Shown here one piece after another: positions 34,579 through 44,013 of a DNA stretch of 64,000 nt (position 1 is the first letter of the stretch; every line of letters starts with the position of its first letter). Both the position numbers and the translations under genes were made by a program. The notes beneath the pieces were generated by a model. It had not been told where the DNA came from. It did no database searches and saw only the letters and a list, made by a program, of their open reading frames with translations. The DNA is from Macellibacteroides fermentans. GTDB lineage: Bacteria; Bacteroidota; Bacteroidia; Bacteroidales; Tannerellaceae. Where the stretch lies: contig NZ_JACCCY010000003.1 of assembly GCF_013409575.1 (NCBI RefSeq), positions 519,001 to 583,000 on the forward strand, read 5' to 3'.

Positions 34579-35844
34579 CTATAATTGCTTTAACAACCGG
34601 AATCCGATGCGGCAATACATACACTTTTTTGCTTCACAATAGCACCGCTTTAGCTGGATGAGTGCCTGACTGTCGCAGGCGTTATTTACCCGTATGCCCG
34701 CTGTTGCAAAGGCGGATACAATATGGTTTCGCTCCGCCGGAATGCTTTCCAGCAGCCGAAGAGCCCTTTCGTTGTATTCGGGGCGGTTGTTCACCACTCC
34801 GTAGGCGAAGAACAGAGGCACTACCGTATTGATGAGTACGATGTTAAGGGCATTCTCGCCCAACGGTTTCTCCTGTTTAGGCGATACATGCCGGAAATGA
34901 TAGTGGGTTTCCCAGTAATCGGACGGCAGTACACGGAAGCAGTTTTTAAGTTCGCGGGGAGTACCGGCCTCCAGCATTACAGAAAACAGGGTGTCGTGCT
35001 GCATCCAAATGGCTGCAAGTTGGGCCAGCTTAAGATGGGGGAAGTAATTGGGACGGATACGCAGGTTCTTAAACAGGCTTTCGTCCAGTGGGGTGAGTTG
35101 GTATTTGTGCCTCAGAAACTGATATTCGCGTCGAAGCAGTTTGTAATGGTAGCAATCGATATCGGTCTCTTCCAGCATACCGGCTTGTCCGAACAACAGT
35201 GACTCAACCTGTGTAATGCTGATGCGCTGTTTACGGATGATCCGGAACGGCAGGCTACGGGCCAGGCGTTCGAAGGCATCGCTGTTTACACCAAACCCGA
35301 AATTGCGAGAGAGCAGAATGTAAAAAACCTCGTTCCAATCCTGTTTATAAAACTCCAGCAGCTTAAGAATATCCTGCATTTTCCGTTCCAGCCGCTCACT
35401 CAGCAAGGCTTCCATCCACGAAGTGATGTGCAGGGGTTCTATTTCCGGCAAGCGGGCAAGACAAGGGATGGCGATGTCTCTTCGAAGGAGGTATTCGAGT
35501 CTTGCTTCAATATTATCCGGGTAGGTTATCTCCAACTGAGGAATAACGACCCCATTGGTACGATAAACCTCGGTATCGGCATCGGTTACCACGTGCAGGA
35601 TAACAGAATCGTAGGCTTTGTCGGTATGATGCTTATGGGTTTTCCAGTCGGACGACCGGGTATGTATTTCGATGCTTCCCGCCCAAAGGGTAGCTCCTAT
35701 CCTGATTTTGGCATTAAAGAAGTCGGGACCTGCGTTGCTGTTCCGGATACCGGCGTCTATTACGGTCACCTGCTCTCCGGTGGTAGTGGTTAAGTGGGGC
35801 TGATAAAGTTTAAAAATCCATACATAATGTAATAATTGTTCCAT
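34579..35844 (-). CDS. DUF2851 family protein
   Basis: About 421 residues from ATG 35844 (MEQLLHYVWIFKLYQPHL), where homology to the family begins; an upstream in-frame ATG at 35871 is less likely. The conserved early segment RNSNAGPDFFNAKIRIG…WAGSIEIH is typical of DUF2851, a cytoplasmic Bacteroidetes family of unknown function. Four Cys near the end (CYCEAKKCMYC) resemble a metal-binding cluster. It is monocistronic and divergent from dapB. Confidence 0.88.
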   Translation of the reverse strand: MEQLLHYVWIFKLYQPHLTTTTGEQVTVIDAGIRNSNAGPDFFNAKIRIGATLWAGSIEIHTRSSDWKTHKHHTDKAYDSVILHVVTDADTEVYRTNGVVIPQLEITYPDNIEARLEYLLRRDIAIPCLARLPEIEPLHITSWMEALLSERLERKMQDILKLLEFYKQDWNEVFYILLSRNFGFGVNSDAFERLARSLPFRIIRKQRISITQVESLLFGQAGMLEETDIDCYHYKLLRREYQFLRHKYQLTPLDESLFKNLRIRPNYFPHLKLAQLAAIWMQHDTLFSVMLEAGTPRELKNCFRVLPSDYWETHYHFRHVSPKQEKPLGENALNIVLINTVVPLFFAYGVVNNRPEYNERALRLLESIPAERNHIVSAFATAGIRVNNACDSQALIQLKRCYCEAKKCMYCRIGFRLLKQL

Positions 35845-35890
35845 TTTCTCAAAGGTTAAGATTAACAACACAAATCTAATTGATTTTCTT

Positions 35891-35898
35891 TATATTTG
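35891..35898 (+). promoter_or_regulatory. Candidate -7 box for the dapB-lepB operon
   Basis: TATATTTG, 54 bp before the dapB ATG. Four genes follow with gaps of 15 nt or less, so this probably drives all of them. Confidence 0.5.
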
Positions 35899-35951
35899 CA
35901 GTCAAAAGGTTAACTTATTCAACCAACGTATTATTTTACAATATATAAGTC

Positions 35952-36668
35952 ATGAAGATAGCGCTTATCGGTTACGGAAAGATGGGAAAAACCATCGAAA
36001 AGATTGCATTGGAAAGAGGACACGAGATTGTTTCGGTTATCGATGTCTCTAATCCGGAAGATTTCAACTCAGCTGCATTCAAAAGTGCCGATGTGGCTAT
36101 AGAGTTCACTGTTCCGTCTACAGCTTTGAGCAATTATATGAAATGTTTTGAAGCCAATGTTCCGGTGGTTTCGGGTACAACCGGGTGGTTGGACCGGATG
36201 GACGAAGTAAAAGAAAAATGCGAGAAAGAGGGAAAAACCTTCTTTTACGCATCCAACTACAGCATTGGCGTAAACATCTTTTTTGCTGTAAACAGTTACC
36301 TGGCCAGAATTATGAATAACTTTCCCTCGTACAACGTACGAATGACGGAAACACATCATATCCACAAACTGGATGCCCCAAGCGGTACAGCCATCACGCT
36401 GGCGGAAGGTATCCTGGAGCAGGTGGACCGCAAAGAGCGTTGGGTACTGGAGACGGAAGAAAAGCCGACCGACCTGGCCATCCATGCCATTCGCGAAGGG
36501 GAAGTCCCGGGTATTCATGAAATTATTTACGACTCTGAAGCAGATTACATAAGTATCAAGCATGATGCCAAAAGCCGTGCGGGTTTTGCCCTTGGTGCAG
36601 TGGTTGCAGCCGAATTCACCGCAGGAAAAATGGGTTTTCTGGGAATGAAGGATCTCTTTAAATTTTAA
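35952..36668 (+). CDS. dapB: 4-hydroxy-tetrahydrodipicolinate reductase
   Basis: 238 residues. DapB reduces the product of DapA with NAD(P)H in lysine and diaminopimelate synthesis. The nucleotide-binding GYGKMGKTIE (7-16) and the catalytic ETHHIHKLDAPSGTA (about 132-146) are intact, with SGTTGW and ASNYSIGVN between. It leads an operon with two signal peptidase genes and a WbqC gene. Confidence 0.95.
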   Translation: MKIALIGYGKMGKTIEKIALERGHEIVSVIDVSNPEDFNSAAFKSADVAIEFTVPSTALSNYMKCFEANVPVVSGTTGWLDRMDEVKEKCEKEGKTFFYASNYSIGVNIFFAVNSYLARIMNNFPSYNVRMTETHHIHKLDAPSGTAITLAEGILEQVDRKERWVLETEEKPTDLAIHAIREGEVPGIHEIIYDSEADYISIKHDAKSRAGFALGAVVAAEFTAGKMGFLGMKDLFKF

Positions 36669-36683
36669 TCTGAAACATATCAA

Positions 36684-38084
36684 ATGAAAACATTTGCAAA
36701 AAAACAATGGATCAAGTTCGGCATATGGGCTGCCTTGTACATTTTATTTGCCATCTGGATGGAAAACCTCTGGCTTTTAGTGGGACTTGTGGTGCTGGCA
36801 GATATTTTTCTGACCAAATACATTCCCTGGGGTGCCTGGAAAAAAACCGAAAACAAGACACTGCGTTCGGTAGTGGAATGGGTGGACGACATCTTGTTTG
36901 CCCTCATTGCGGTATACTTCATTAACCTGTTTGTTTTCCAGAACTATCAGATTCCCACCTCTTCGCTGGAGAAGTCTTTATTAGTGGGCGATTACCTGTT
37001 TGTAAGCAAACTGAGCTACGGACCTCGTGTGCCCAATACCCCCCTCTCCTTCCCTCTGGTGCAGAATACCTTCCCGATACTGAACTGCAAGTCGTACCTG
37101 GACTGGCCCGAATGGGGTTACAAACGGGTGAAAGGTACCGGAGTGGTAAAGCGGAACGACATCGTTGTATTCAATTTTCCTGCAGGTGATACGGTGGCTA
37201 TCAAACAACAGAACCCCGATTACTACACTCTGCTGGAGATGTACGGCCGCGAGAGGATCTTGTTGGATAAGGAATATTTTGGAGAAGTGATTTATCGTCC
37301 GGTCGACAAAAGAGAGAACTATGTAAAACGTTGTATCGGTATGCCCGGCGACAGCCTGGAAGTACGGAACAATGTGGTTTACATTGACGGTGAAAAGGCG
37401 TTAGAACCCGAAGATATGCAGCTCAATTATTTTGTTCAGACCAACGGTACTCCCATTACCGAAGAGCAATTCCGATTGATGCAAGTGAGCAAAGAAGACC
37501 GGATGTTGGCCAATGACAGTGGTAATTCTCAAGGTTTGCTCTCATTTCTGGGATTCGTTCCAAAAGAAAACGGACAATACAACCCGGTTTATCATTTGCC
37601 TCTTACCAAGAAGGCCCTTGCCATTGCTAAAAAGCTGGGATTTGTTGAGAAGGTTGTGGTGGAGCCTGATGCATTGGGCGGTGATGTGTACTATCCAGCC
37701 GGTTATAAAACTGGATGGACACGCGACAACTACGGGCCGATCTGGATTCCGAATAAAGGAGCTACCATCGAACTTAATGAACGCAACCTGGCTATTTACA
37801 GCCGTTGCATTAAGAATTACGAAAACAATACGCTGGAAGTAAACGGGAACCAGGTTCTGATTAACGGAAAACCGGCCACAACCTATACGTTTAAATACGA
37901 CTATTACTTTATGATGGGCGATAACCGCCACAAATCGGCCGACTCCCGTTCGTGGGGTTTCGTTCCGGAGGATCATATTGTTGGAAAACCTATTCTGATC
38001 TGGCTTTCGCTTGACAAGGACAGGAGTTTGTTTGATGGCGGCATCCGCTGGAACCGGATGTTCCGTATGGTTCACGCAGATTAA
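36684..38084 (+). CDS. lepB: Signal peptidase I
   Basis: 466 residues, the long Bacteroidetes form. After N-terminal membrane segments, box B is [18 protein letters not shown], where the second Ser is the nucleophile (aligned with IPSGSMMPTL in E. coli). Box D is [11 protein letters not shown] with the general-base Lys, and box E is [15 protein letters not shown] large insertion lies between boxes D and E. It cleaves Sec signal peptides at the periplasmic face of the inner membrane, which here serves the many secreted proteins. The start is 15 nt after dapB. Confidence 0.95.
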   Translation: MKTFAKKQWIKFGIWAALYILFAIWMENLWLLVGLVVLADIFLTKYIPWGAWKKTENKTLRSVVEWVDDILFALIAVYFINLFVFQNYQIPTSSLEKSLLVGDYLFVSKLSYGPRVPNTPLSFPLVQNTFPILNCKSYLDWPEWGYKRVKGTGVVKRNDIVVFNFPAGDTVAIKQQNPDYYTLLEMYGRERILLDKEYFGEVIYRPVDKRENYVKRCIGMPGDSLEVRNNVVYIDGEKALEPEDMQLNYFVQTNGTPITEEQFRLMQVSKEDRMLANDSGNSQGLLSFLGFVPKENGQYNPVYHLPLTKKALAIAKKLGFVEKVVVEPDALGGDVYYPAGYKTGWTRDNYGPIWIPNKGATIELNERNLAIYSRCIKNYENNTLEVNGNQVLINGKPATTYTFKYDYYFMMGDNRHKSADSRSWGFVPEDHIVGKPILIWLSLDKDRSLFDGGIRWNRMFRMVHAD

Positions 38085-38089
38085 TTTAT

Positions 38090-38950
38090 ATGAACGGTAA
38101 ACGGATTGGAATAACGATTGCAAAAATAGGAGGAGGAGCTTTGCTTCTCCTCGCTGTTGTTTTAGGGATACGCCGGTACTGTATCGAGTCTCTGCGTATT
38201 TCGACCAATGCCATGGAGCAGGCCATTCTTTCGGGTGATTATGTATTGGTAAACAAACTCCCTACAGAAGCCAATCCCGGCAGAAACCGGGTTATTCTTT
38301 TTAAAAGTCCCCTCCGTCGGGATTCGGTTGCCGCTCCGTTATTTGTAAGCCGCCTTATCGGTATGCCGGGCGATACGGTAACGGTTGAAGAGAATCTCTT
38401 TCTGATAAATGGAAAGCAGCTGCCCAAAGCACCTACCACCATGGCTACCTATTTTGTGAGCAAGGAGCTGGAGGGTATTATCAGAAGTCTGGCCAATAAG
38501 CTGGCAATCCCTTTACGGGAATGGAAAAGTGAGACTTTCGGTTTTACATTCACAATTACAGCCCTCGAAGAGTATAAACTGAGGGAGGAGCTGCCCGATG
38601 GTGCCAACAAGCATTTTGTTCAGGAACCTGCCGAAGAATACAGCATCATCGTACCTAAGAAAGGGATAGCATACCGGATTAATGAAACCTCTCTCAAGGC
38701 ATGCCGTGAAATTTTGCTTCATGAAACCAATGGCAAAGCGGTATTCCGGGATAATAAACTCTTCCTGGATGGAAGGGAAACCAACTTCTTCTACTTCAAA
38801 CACGATTATTACTGGGTGCTTTCCGATCATGCAAAGTATGCCGTGGATTCGCGTCATCTGGGTTTTATACCAGACAATCTTATCCTTGGTAACGTTTGGT
38901 TCTGCTGGAAAAGCAACGACCCCGAACGCATGTTTAAAACAATTGATTAA
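38090..38950 (+). CDS. Signal peptidase I paralogue lacking the catalytic dyad
   Basis: 286 residues with an N-terminal membrane helix (GGGALLLLAVVLGI). It aligns with lepB through its length, but box B reads ISTNAMEQAILSGDYVLV, so the Ser nucleophile is Ala. Box D reads FVSRLIGMPGD, so the Lys base is Ser. Box E is SDHAKYAVDSRHLG rather than GDN. By family knowledge this cannot be a peptidase of the usual mechanism. It may be a pseudoenzyme that binds substrates or partners LepB. It starts 5 nt after lepB and ends in a TAATG overlap with the WbqC gene. Confidence 0.88.
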   Translation: MNGKRIGITIAKIGGGALLLLAVVLGIRRYCIESLRISTNAMEQAILSGDYVLVNKLPTEANPGRNRVILFKSPLRRDSVAAPLFVSRLIGMPGDTVTVEENLFLINGKQLPKAPTTMATYFVSKELEGIIRSLANKLAIPLREWKSETFGFTFTITALEEYKLREELPDGANKHFVQEPAEEYSIIVPKKGIAYRINETSLKACREILLHETNGKAVFRDNKLFLDGRETNFFYFKHDYYWVLSDHAKYAVDSRHLGFIPDNLILGNVWFCWKSNDPERMFKTID

Positions 38951-39573
38951 TGAAGCCAGCCTATATTTCGACGGCCTATCTGGGTCCGGTACAACAATAC
39001 AGTAAAATGTTCCATTTTCCGGAGGTACGAATAGAAACATCCGAGAATTACCTGAAGCAAAGCTACCGGAACCGGTGTATCATAGCCGGAGCAAACGGTC
39101 CGCTTCCCCTCTCCGTCCCCATTGTGAAGCCGGATACGCTTAAATGTCTGACTAAAGACATCCGTATTTCCGATCATGGAAATTGGCGTCACCTGCATTG
39201 GAACGCCATTGTCTCAGCCTATAATTCGACCCCTTTCTTTGAGTATTACGAAGACGATTTTGCGCCGTTTTATGAAAAGAAATATGAGTTTTTGTTCGAC
39301 TTTAATGAAGAACTTCGGATGCTGATCTGTCAACTGCTGGATATCCAGCCTCAGATACAATATACCACATCTTTTGAAGCGGATGTGGAAAACGACTTCA
39401 GATGGATAAGTCCGAAGCAGGATATAGCCGATCCTTCCTTTCTGTTAAAACCCTATTACCAGGTTTTCCAGGATAAGCATGGCTTCCTGCCCAACCTCAG
39501 CATAATAGACCTCCTCTTTAATACAGGAAACGAAGGAATTCTCATTTTGAGAGATTCCTTCGTTTCCGAATAA
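38950..39573 (+). CDS. WbqC family protein
   Basis: 207 residues beginning YISTAYLGPVQQYSKMF, with YRNRCIIAGANGPLPLSVPI and HWRNAI-like (NWRHLHWNAIVSAY) segments diagnostic of the WbqC family, which occurs in polysaccharide and O-antigen loci. The exact reaction is unknown. The start overlaps the previous stop by one base (TAATG). The last codons contain a perfect terminator stem. Confidence 0.88.
   Translation: MKPAYISTAYLGPVQQYSKMFHFPEVRIETSENYLKQSYRNRCIIAGANGPLPLSVPIVKPDTLKCLTKDIRISDHGNWRHLHWNAIVSAYNSTPFFEYYEDDFAPFYEKKYEFLFDFNEELRMLICQLLDIQPQIQYTTSFEADVENDFRWISPKQDIADPSFLLKPYYQVFQDKHGFLPNLSIIDLLFNTGNEGILILRDSFVSE
39526..39567 (+). terminator. Terminator-like hairpin within the WbqC coding end
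   Basis: GGAAACGAAGGAAT (39526-39539) and ATTCCTTCGTTTCC (39554-39567) form a perfect 14-bp stem, extended by TCTC/GAGA. It lies entirely inside codons for the last ~15 residues and lacks a strong T run, so its role may be RNA stability. Confidence 0.55.
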
Positions 39574-39597
39574 TTCTATAATGTAAAGCCGGGAGAA

Positions 39598-41841
39598 TTA
39601 TTCCATCTGGAACTTCCGGCTCACCTTAATCAGGTTTGAGGTGAAGGATACTACGTTTTGAGTTTCCTGAATCATATTGAGGTATACCATACTCACCTTG
39701 GTACTACCCGACTGTCCCTGGATACGTTTCAGCTCATTCTTTTTAAGCTGAGTAAGTGCATTTGAAATGGATACAGCTTTTTCTACAAGCTGATCAAATG
39801 CTGTATAGTCGTTTCGTTTGATTTCAAGCATACAACGGGAGATGAATGTAATCACCTCATCGGCCATTTTGCCGAATTCATCTTTCTGTGCATCGTTTAA
39901 TGGCTTGAAATTATTGTCGATGTGATCCTTGCAAGGCTCGGTCATACGACGTAGACTAAACACAATCTCGCTGGCAAAATCGTTACCCTGGTAATAATAG
40001 AGTCCTTTCTCTACCGCAATGGCTCTATCCAATTGTGTAACACCCAGCGTACCGATTCGCTTTACCTGACGGAGGTGGAACTTCTGTTCTTCAATAGCAG
40101 CCAGTACCTTACGTAGGTCGCGCAGGTTTTCATTCATAAAACCATGAACCGATTTATCAAATTTTTCGCCGGCAAAGGCAAGTACCGATTCAAGTTCATT
40201 GCGTGTATGTTCGCGGAACAAAACCAAAGCTTCAGAGCTATCATTTGTGTTCATGAGTTGCTTTACAGTAGGACTGACTGTTTGTTTATTTGACTTTTTA
40301 CGGAAAGCAAGGTGACTTCTTACAAGCGAATAAGTCGCTAAACCAATTAATGCTACAATAGCAGCAGTACCTCCGAAATAGATAATAGTTGCAACCAAAA
40401 AACATATTACAAAAGCAGCACCTGCTGTGATAAACCAACCACCAATAACAGAAAGAACACCTGTTATTCGATAAACAGCACTTTCACGTCCCCAGGCACG
40501 GTCAGCTAAAGAGGTCCCCATTGCGACCATAAAGGTAACATAGGTAGTTGATAATGGTAATTTAAGTGATGTACCCAAAGCTATAAGAAGACCCGCAAGA
40601 ACGAGGTTTACAGATGCCCTTATCAAGTCGAATGCAGCACCATTTTCCAAAATAATCTCATCTTGGTTAAAACGAGTATCCATCCATTGTTTAATATTTT
40701 CGGGAACCACACTCATAAGTGTTGTGGCCATATTACTTGAAGTACGAACCAAAACCCGGGCTACGGGAGAAGTCCCAAATGCTTCCTCTCCATCACTCTG
40801 TCGAGAAAGGTCAAGAGACGTCTTTACCACATTCTGCGCTTTCTTGGAAGTAAGTAATGCAATTACCATTACTAAGCCAGCAGCAATTAAAAAATACCAG
40901 GGAGTTTTAGCAGGTCCCAGCAAAGACGTCATAAGCAATGCTTCCGGATCAATAGATCCCCCATAGGAAGTAAAATCGAGATAAGCGGAGAATCCGGCCA
41001 ATGGAACGCCGATAAAATTAACTAAATCATTCCCGGCAAAAGCAAGTGCAAGGGCAAATGTTCCGAGTAGAACAATTATCTTAAATACATTTATTTTTAA
41101 CCAATGCAGTACTTGCATCAATATTGTAAAACCAATAAAGCAACTCCAGACAATAAATGAAGTATTATTATGAACCCAATCTTTCAGAGCCCCACTCATA
41201 AAAGTGGTATCTTTCAAACCTTTTATGAGCATAAAATAAAGGATTGAAGTAGCAGCAATACCTCCAAATACCGCAACGAAATATTTCATCCGGGGTTTGT
41301 AATTAAAGGTAAATAAAGTACGGGAGAGAAATTGAGCTACCGTCCCAAAGAAAAAAGCAATAGCTACGGAAACAAAGATTGCCAAAATAACGGTTAGCGC
41401 TTTGTCTGTATTGAGCAAGTCTCCAAACTGCAGGGCTCCATCAGTGTTTATAATTTTGATGATTGCAAGAGCTACAGTTCCGCCTAATAGTTCAAACACC
41501 AATGAAACCGTAGTGGAAGTAGGCATTCCAAGAGAATTAAAAATATCAAGCAGCACGACATCGGTCAACATCACTGCCAACAGAATACACATGATCTCAG
41601 AAAAATAGAAATACTGAGGTTGATAAATACCATGCCTCGCCACCTCCATCATTCCATTGGAAAGAATTGCTCCTGCAAAAATACCTACAGCAGCAATAAT
41701 CATAATTGTTTTGAAAGATGCTGCTTTTGATCCAATTGCAGAGTTAAGAAAGTTGACGGCATCATTACTAACGCCGACTGACAGATCAAAAATTGCTAAT
41801 ATAAAAAGGAAAATAACAATGAATAAATAGAATGTTTCCAT
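39598..41841 (-). CDS. Pit-type inorganic phosphate transporter with PhoU-like C-terminal domain
   Basis: About 747 residues from ATG 41841. A -7 box at 41863-41870 rules against the longer frame from 41889. The Pit permease part (about 1-500) shows two family repeats: GVSNDAVNFLNSAIGSKAASF (with the conserved N-D-A) and SLGMPTSTTVSLVFELLG, then GNDLVNFIGVPLAG and LSTTYVTFMVAMGTSLADRAWG. The C-terminal ~230 residues are helical and resemble PhoU-type regulatory domains. It imports phosphate by ion coupling. In Bacteroidetes such fused forms are common. Confidence 0.9.
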   Translation of the reverse strand: METFYLFIVIFLFILAIFDLSVGVSNDAVNFLNSAIGSKAASFKTIMIIAAVGIFAGAILSNGMMEVARHGIYQPQYFYFSEIMCILLAVMLTDVVLLDIFNSLGMPTSTTVSLVFELLGGTVALAIIKIINTDGALQFGDLLNTDKALTVILAIFVSVAIAFFFGTVAQFLSRTLFTFNYKPRMKYFVAVFGGIAATSILYFMLIKGLKDTTFMSGALKDWVHNNTSFIVWSCFIGFTILMQVLHWLKINVFKIIVLLGTFALALAFAGNDLVNFIGVPLAGFSAYLDFTSYGGSIDPEALLMTSLLGPAKTPWYFLIAAGLVMVIALLTSKKAQNVVKTSLDLSRQSDGEEAFGTSPVARVLVRTSSNMATTLMSVVPENIKQWMDTRFNQDEIILENGAAFDLIRASVNLVLAGLLIALGTSLKLPLSTTYVTFMVAMGTSLADRAWGRESAVYRITGVLSVIGGWFITAGAAFVICFLVATIIYFGGTAAIVALIGLATYSLVRSHLAFRKKSNKQTVSPTVKQLMNTNDSSEALVLFREHTRNELESVLAFAGEKFDKSVHGFMNENLRDLRKVLAAIEEQKFHLRQVKRIGTLGVTQLDRAIAVEKGLYYYQGNDFASEIVFSLRRMTEPCKDHIDNNFKPLNDAQKDEFGKMADEVITFISRCMLEIKRNDYTAFDQLVEKAVSISNALTQLKKNELKRIQGQSGSTKVSMVYLNMIQETQNVVSFTSNLIKVSRKFQME

Positions 41842-41862
41842 GAAATATTTTTTAAACTGCGG

Positions 41863-41870
41863 CAAAGATA
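41863..41870 (-). promoter_or_regulatory. Candidate -7 box for the phosphate transporter
   Basis: Reads TATCTTTG on the minus strand, 21 bp before ATG 41841; it decides the start codon. Confidence 0.5.
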
Positions 41871-41972
41871 GATACAGGCATTTTAACATGTGTTACAACC
41901 ATATTACAATGATGTTACATACGAAATATATATTACAAATTGAATACAACTCTTATATTAACAAGATTATCA

Positions 41973-41980
41973 TATATTTG
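41973..41980 (+). promoter_or_regulatory. Candidate -7 box for the EEP/phosphoesterase gene
   Basis: TATATTTG, 39 bp before the ATG at 42020. Confidence 0.5.
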
Positions 41981-42019
41981 CAGTAATTTACATACTGTAT
42001 TAATCTTAGTTTTAAAATT

Positions 42020-43873
42020 ATGAAAACGTGTTTGCTTTCTCTTTTACTGCTCCTTTCTTATTGTTTTACATCCGTGGCACAGTCCGTACTTCCTAAAGAA
42101 GATAATTCCATCCGGATCTTATCGTACAATGTTCGAAATGGGAAAGGAATGGACAACACTACCGACTACCAACGGGTAGCGGATGTTATTAACCGTATAG
42201 CTCCAGACGTAGTCGCCGTGCAGGAACTGGACAGTGTTACTCAGCGTAATAATGGTGTTTATAGTCTGGGTGAATTGGCACAACGTACCTTGATGCATGC
42301 AACTTATGCTGGATCAATAGACTATCAGGGAGGAAAATATGGCATCGGCATGCTTTCTAAAGAGAAGCCCGTAAGCTATAAACGCGTACCCCTTCCCGGC
42401 AGAGAGGAAAAACGCTCGTTGCTGTTGGTTGAGTTCGCCGATTATGTGGTTTGTTGCACCCATTTTTCTCTTACGGAAGAGGATCAGCAGGCCTCGGTGG
42501 AAATACTTGTTACGGCTCTGGAAGGAATACGTAAGCCTGTCTTTCTGGCTGGAGACATGAATTCCGAATACGACTCGCAGGTTCAGGCTGCCATGCGAAT
42601 AAACTTCACAACGTTGAATAATCCAAAACAGTTCACCTTTCCATCGGATAAACCCAAAGAATGTATCGACTTTATATATCAGCTTACTAATGGCAAGAGT
42701 TGTACCGTGCTGAATAGACATGTAATTGCAGAGCCTGTAGCATCAGACCATCTTCCGCTTTTTGTTGACATCCGTTTTCCTGCGAAAGCATCGGATATTT
42801 TGAGAACAACTCCTTTCCTGCAAAATCCGGTAGGTAATGGAATTACTGTATCGTGGATGACAAATGTTCCTACGCACAGCTGGGTGGAATACGGAACAGA
42901 CGCAAAGCTGGGGTTGACGCAGCAGACTGTTGTTGACGGACAGGTGATTGCAAATAATAAGCATCACAAGATTCGTCTAAATAACTTGAAACCGGGAATT
43001 ACCTATTATTACCGTGTCTGCTCGCGTGAAATTACTTTATACGAGGCTTACAAAAAGGAATTTGGAGAAACTGCTTACTCCGAAATTCAATCGTTCACTC
43101 TTCCCCGAAATACAGAAAGTGATTTTACGGCACTTATCTTTAATGACCTTCATAAAAACAAAGATCTAATGGATAAGTTGAGTAATGTGGTGAAGGATAT
43201 TGATTACGACTTTGTATTCTTTAACGGCGACTGCATTGACGATCCGAAGAATGAAGCACAGGCTGTAGATTTTATCTCCTATATAAACAGAAAGGTTAAA
43301 GCCGACAGGTTGCCGGTTTTTTTCCTCCGCGGCAATCACGAAATCCGGAATGCATACTCCATTCAGCTGCGTAACCTGTTTGACTATGTGGGTGACCGTA
43401 CTTATGGGGCATTCAACTGGGGGGATACCCGTTTCGTAATGCTGGATTGCGGAGAAGATAAGCCAGATTCAACATCGGTTTATTACAATCTGAACAATTT
43501 TGACGAACTTAGAAAAGACCAGGCGGCGTTTCTACAGACCGAATTGGCGGGTAAGGCATTCCGAAGTGCTGCTAAAAGGGTCTTGATTCATCATATTCCG
43601 ATTTATGGAATGAAAGAAGAGCGCTTTAACCCATGTCTTGAATTATGGGGAAAAGCATTGACCAAAGCTCCATTCAACGTGGCCATCAATGCGCATATGC
43701 ATCGTTTTGCATGGTATCCCAAAGGTGCGGCCGACAATAATTTCCCGGTAGTGGTAGGCGGAGGTAATAATGCTTCCACCGGAACCGTTATGATTCTCCG
43801 CAAAAAAGGGAGTGAGCTTTCGCTTGAAGTACTGGACGCTGCGGGCAAAGTATTACGAAAAGAGATACTGTAA
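42020..43873 (+). CDS. Secreted fusion: endonuclease/exonuclease/phosphatase domain + purple-acid-phosphatase-like metallophosphoesterase
   Basis: 617 residues. After a signal peptide (CLLSLLLLLSYCFTSVAQ) comes an EEP domain (about 30-250; ILSYNVRNG, VVAVQELD, FLAGDMNSEYDS, ASDHLPLFVDI, all catalytic boxes). A fibronectin-like purple acid phosphatase N-domain follows (about 265-355; GITVSWMTNVPTHSWVEYG). Last is a calcineurin-like phosphoesterase (about 370-610; FNGDCIDDP, FLRGNHEIRN, VLIHHIPIYG and NAHMHRF). Both catalytic units look intact, so it could cleave two kinds of phosphoester in the periplasm. Substrates are unknown. Confidence 0.88.
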   Translation: MKTCLLSLLLLLSYCFTSVAQSVLPKEDNSIRILSYNVRNGKGMDNTTDYQRVADVINRIAPDVVAVQELDSVTQRNNGVYSLGELAQRTLMHATYAGSIDYQGGKYGIGMLSKEKPVSYKRVPLPGREEKRSLLLVEFADYVVCCTHFSLTEEDQQASVEILVTALEGIRKPVFLAGDMNSEYDSQVQAAMRINFTTLNNPKQFTFPSDKPKECIDFIYQLTNGKSCTVLNRHVIAEPVASDHLPLFVDIRFPAKASDILRTTPFLQNPVGNGITVSWMTNVPTHSWVEYGTDAKLGLTQQTVVDGQVIANNKHHKIRLNNLKPGITYYYRVCSREITLYEAYKKEFGETAYSEIQSFTLPRNTESDFTALIFNDLHKNKDLMDKLSNVVKDIDYDFVFFNGDCIDDPKNEAQAVDFISYINRKVKADRLPVFFLRGNHEIRNAYSIQLRNLFDYVGDRTYGAFNWGDTRFVMLDCGEDKPDSTSVYYNLNNFDELRKDQAAFLQTELAGKAFRSAAKRVLIHHIPIYGMKEERFNPCLELWGKALTKAPFNVAINAHMHRFAWYPKGAADNNFPVVVGGGNNASTGTVMILRKKGSELSLEVLDAAGKVLRKEIL

Positions 43874-43957
43874 CTGCAAAGTATTAAGCATAATATACAA
43901 ATGATAATGTACAGAATATAATGGCATCCATGTAACAGATTTATTTGGATTTATGCT

Positions 43958-43965
43958 TACTTTTG
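43958..43965 (+). promoter_or_regulatory. Candidate -7 box for lolD
   Basis: TACTTTTG, 48 bp before the ATG at 44014. The NSS gene follows lolD by 17 nt and is probably cotranscribed. Confidence 0.45.
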
Positions 43966-44013
43966 TAATCTAAAAAGGAATAAGAGGCTTCAATTGGGTA
44001 GCTTATATAGACT

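Noticed and set aside
36069-36707. 212-residue minus-strand frame
   Set aside because: Shadow of dapB, which has intact catalytic motifs.
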